Source: Ciona intestinalis (Eukaryota; Chordata; Ascidiacea; Phlebobranchia; Cionidae). Taken from it: a DNA stretch of 64,000 nucleotides. Where the stretch lies: positions 504,480 through 568,479 of the forward strand of contig NC_020175.2 in the NCBI RefSeq assembly GCF_000224145.3, given 5' to 3'. Below, piece by piece: positions 63,603-64,000 of the stretch; the first letter of the stretch is position 1, and the number at the start of each line of letters is the position of its first letter. Under the pieces are notes generated by a model. That model was not told the DNA's origin, ran no database searches, and saw nothing but the letters and a program-made list of their open reading frames with translations. The translations under genes and the position numbers were made by a program.

Positions 63603-64000
63603 CTAAATGTTTAAAAAACAGGATGGTTATTGTGTTGGATTAAGCTTTAACATGGTTGTCCTCTTATAATATTTTTACTTGAGTCTCCACGATTACGGTA
63701 GCGGAAATTTAGAAATATTTTAAACGAAAAATAGGATATCGACAAAACAACCGTGTGTAGAGTTAAAACATATTTATATTTAATTCTTGTACACCAAACA
63801 CACGTTTTATCATACACTTCATGCTCACTGTCCGTTATAACATAGGTGTCTTCTTATATACCAGAATTTTCATTGATAAGTAGCACATTATGTCACCAGA
63901 CACTCTGTACCGTTAGCAGAAAATATGGTATAAAACTACTATTGGTTTACATTTAATTAAATCATATTGAGATGTAATTATAAGAAAAGTTTTAAGTAGA
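63603..64000. other. Right edge, lectin-gene intron
   Basis: AT-rich sequence with a short SINE-like fragment at about 63805-63855 (CATACACTTCATGCTCACTG). No further lectin exon was recognised. Confidence 0.45.

Overview
The window looks like tunicate DNA, most probably Ciona. It is AT-rich, its genes have many short introns with ordinary GT..AG borders, and most of them are clear one-to-one relatives of chordate genes. It also carries an alternative NADH dehydrogenase (NDX), which Ciona keeps and vertebrates lack. All genes are on the minus strand except ETFA. Exon borders below come from reading splice signals together with family similarity and reading-frame bookkeeping; no transcript data were available.

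Layout. 851-5695 (-): NAA35 (NatC auxiliary subunit), broken in the middle by a 50-N gap and an intronic hAT transposon fragment. 6122-7645 (-): fukutin (FKTN) as one uninterrupted reading frame. 8466-9928 (-): a second fukutin copy with several frame breaks, probably a pseudogene. 11467-19732 (-): a nine-exon FEM1 substrate receptor of CUL2 ubiquitin ligase. 21394-23581 (+): ETFA in seven exons, with a TATA box and a CRE palindrome. 23902-25610 (-): COMMD10 in five exons. 26330-27766 (-): NDX. 28196-28573 (-): ATP synthase subunit c, with a probable noncoding first exon and a TATA/CRE promoter.

From about 29.7 to 60.4 kb lies a tandem array of seven tetraspanin loci (called A to G here, all minus), built on one eight-exon plan. 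B, D, F and G can be read end to end (236, 253, 251 and 247 residues). A and C lack only a recognised last exon. E has lost its first two exons, has a frameshift in exon 3 and lacks a conserved loop cysteine, so it is a pseudogene. The window ends with the last three exons of a C-type lectin domain gene (62482-63602, -).

The right half (29-63 kb) is filled with about 25 copies of one roughly 190-bp MITE-like element with long inverted ends and TA-rich borders; I saw none in the first 29 kb. Two other interspersed families are present: a tRNA-headed SINE and a short repeat found mostly in FEM1 introns.

Functionally, ETFA (electrons from fatty-acid and amino-acid dehydrogenases), NDX (electrons from NADH) and ATP synthase subunit c sit within 8 kb and all serve mitochondrial energy conversion. 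They are not arranged as an operon. The tetraspanins are membrane organisers produced by local duplication. No wholly new biological system was found. The points most worth checking are NDX, the decayed fukutin copy, and the joint evolution of the tetraspanin array and the MITE.
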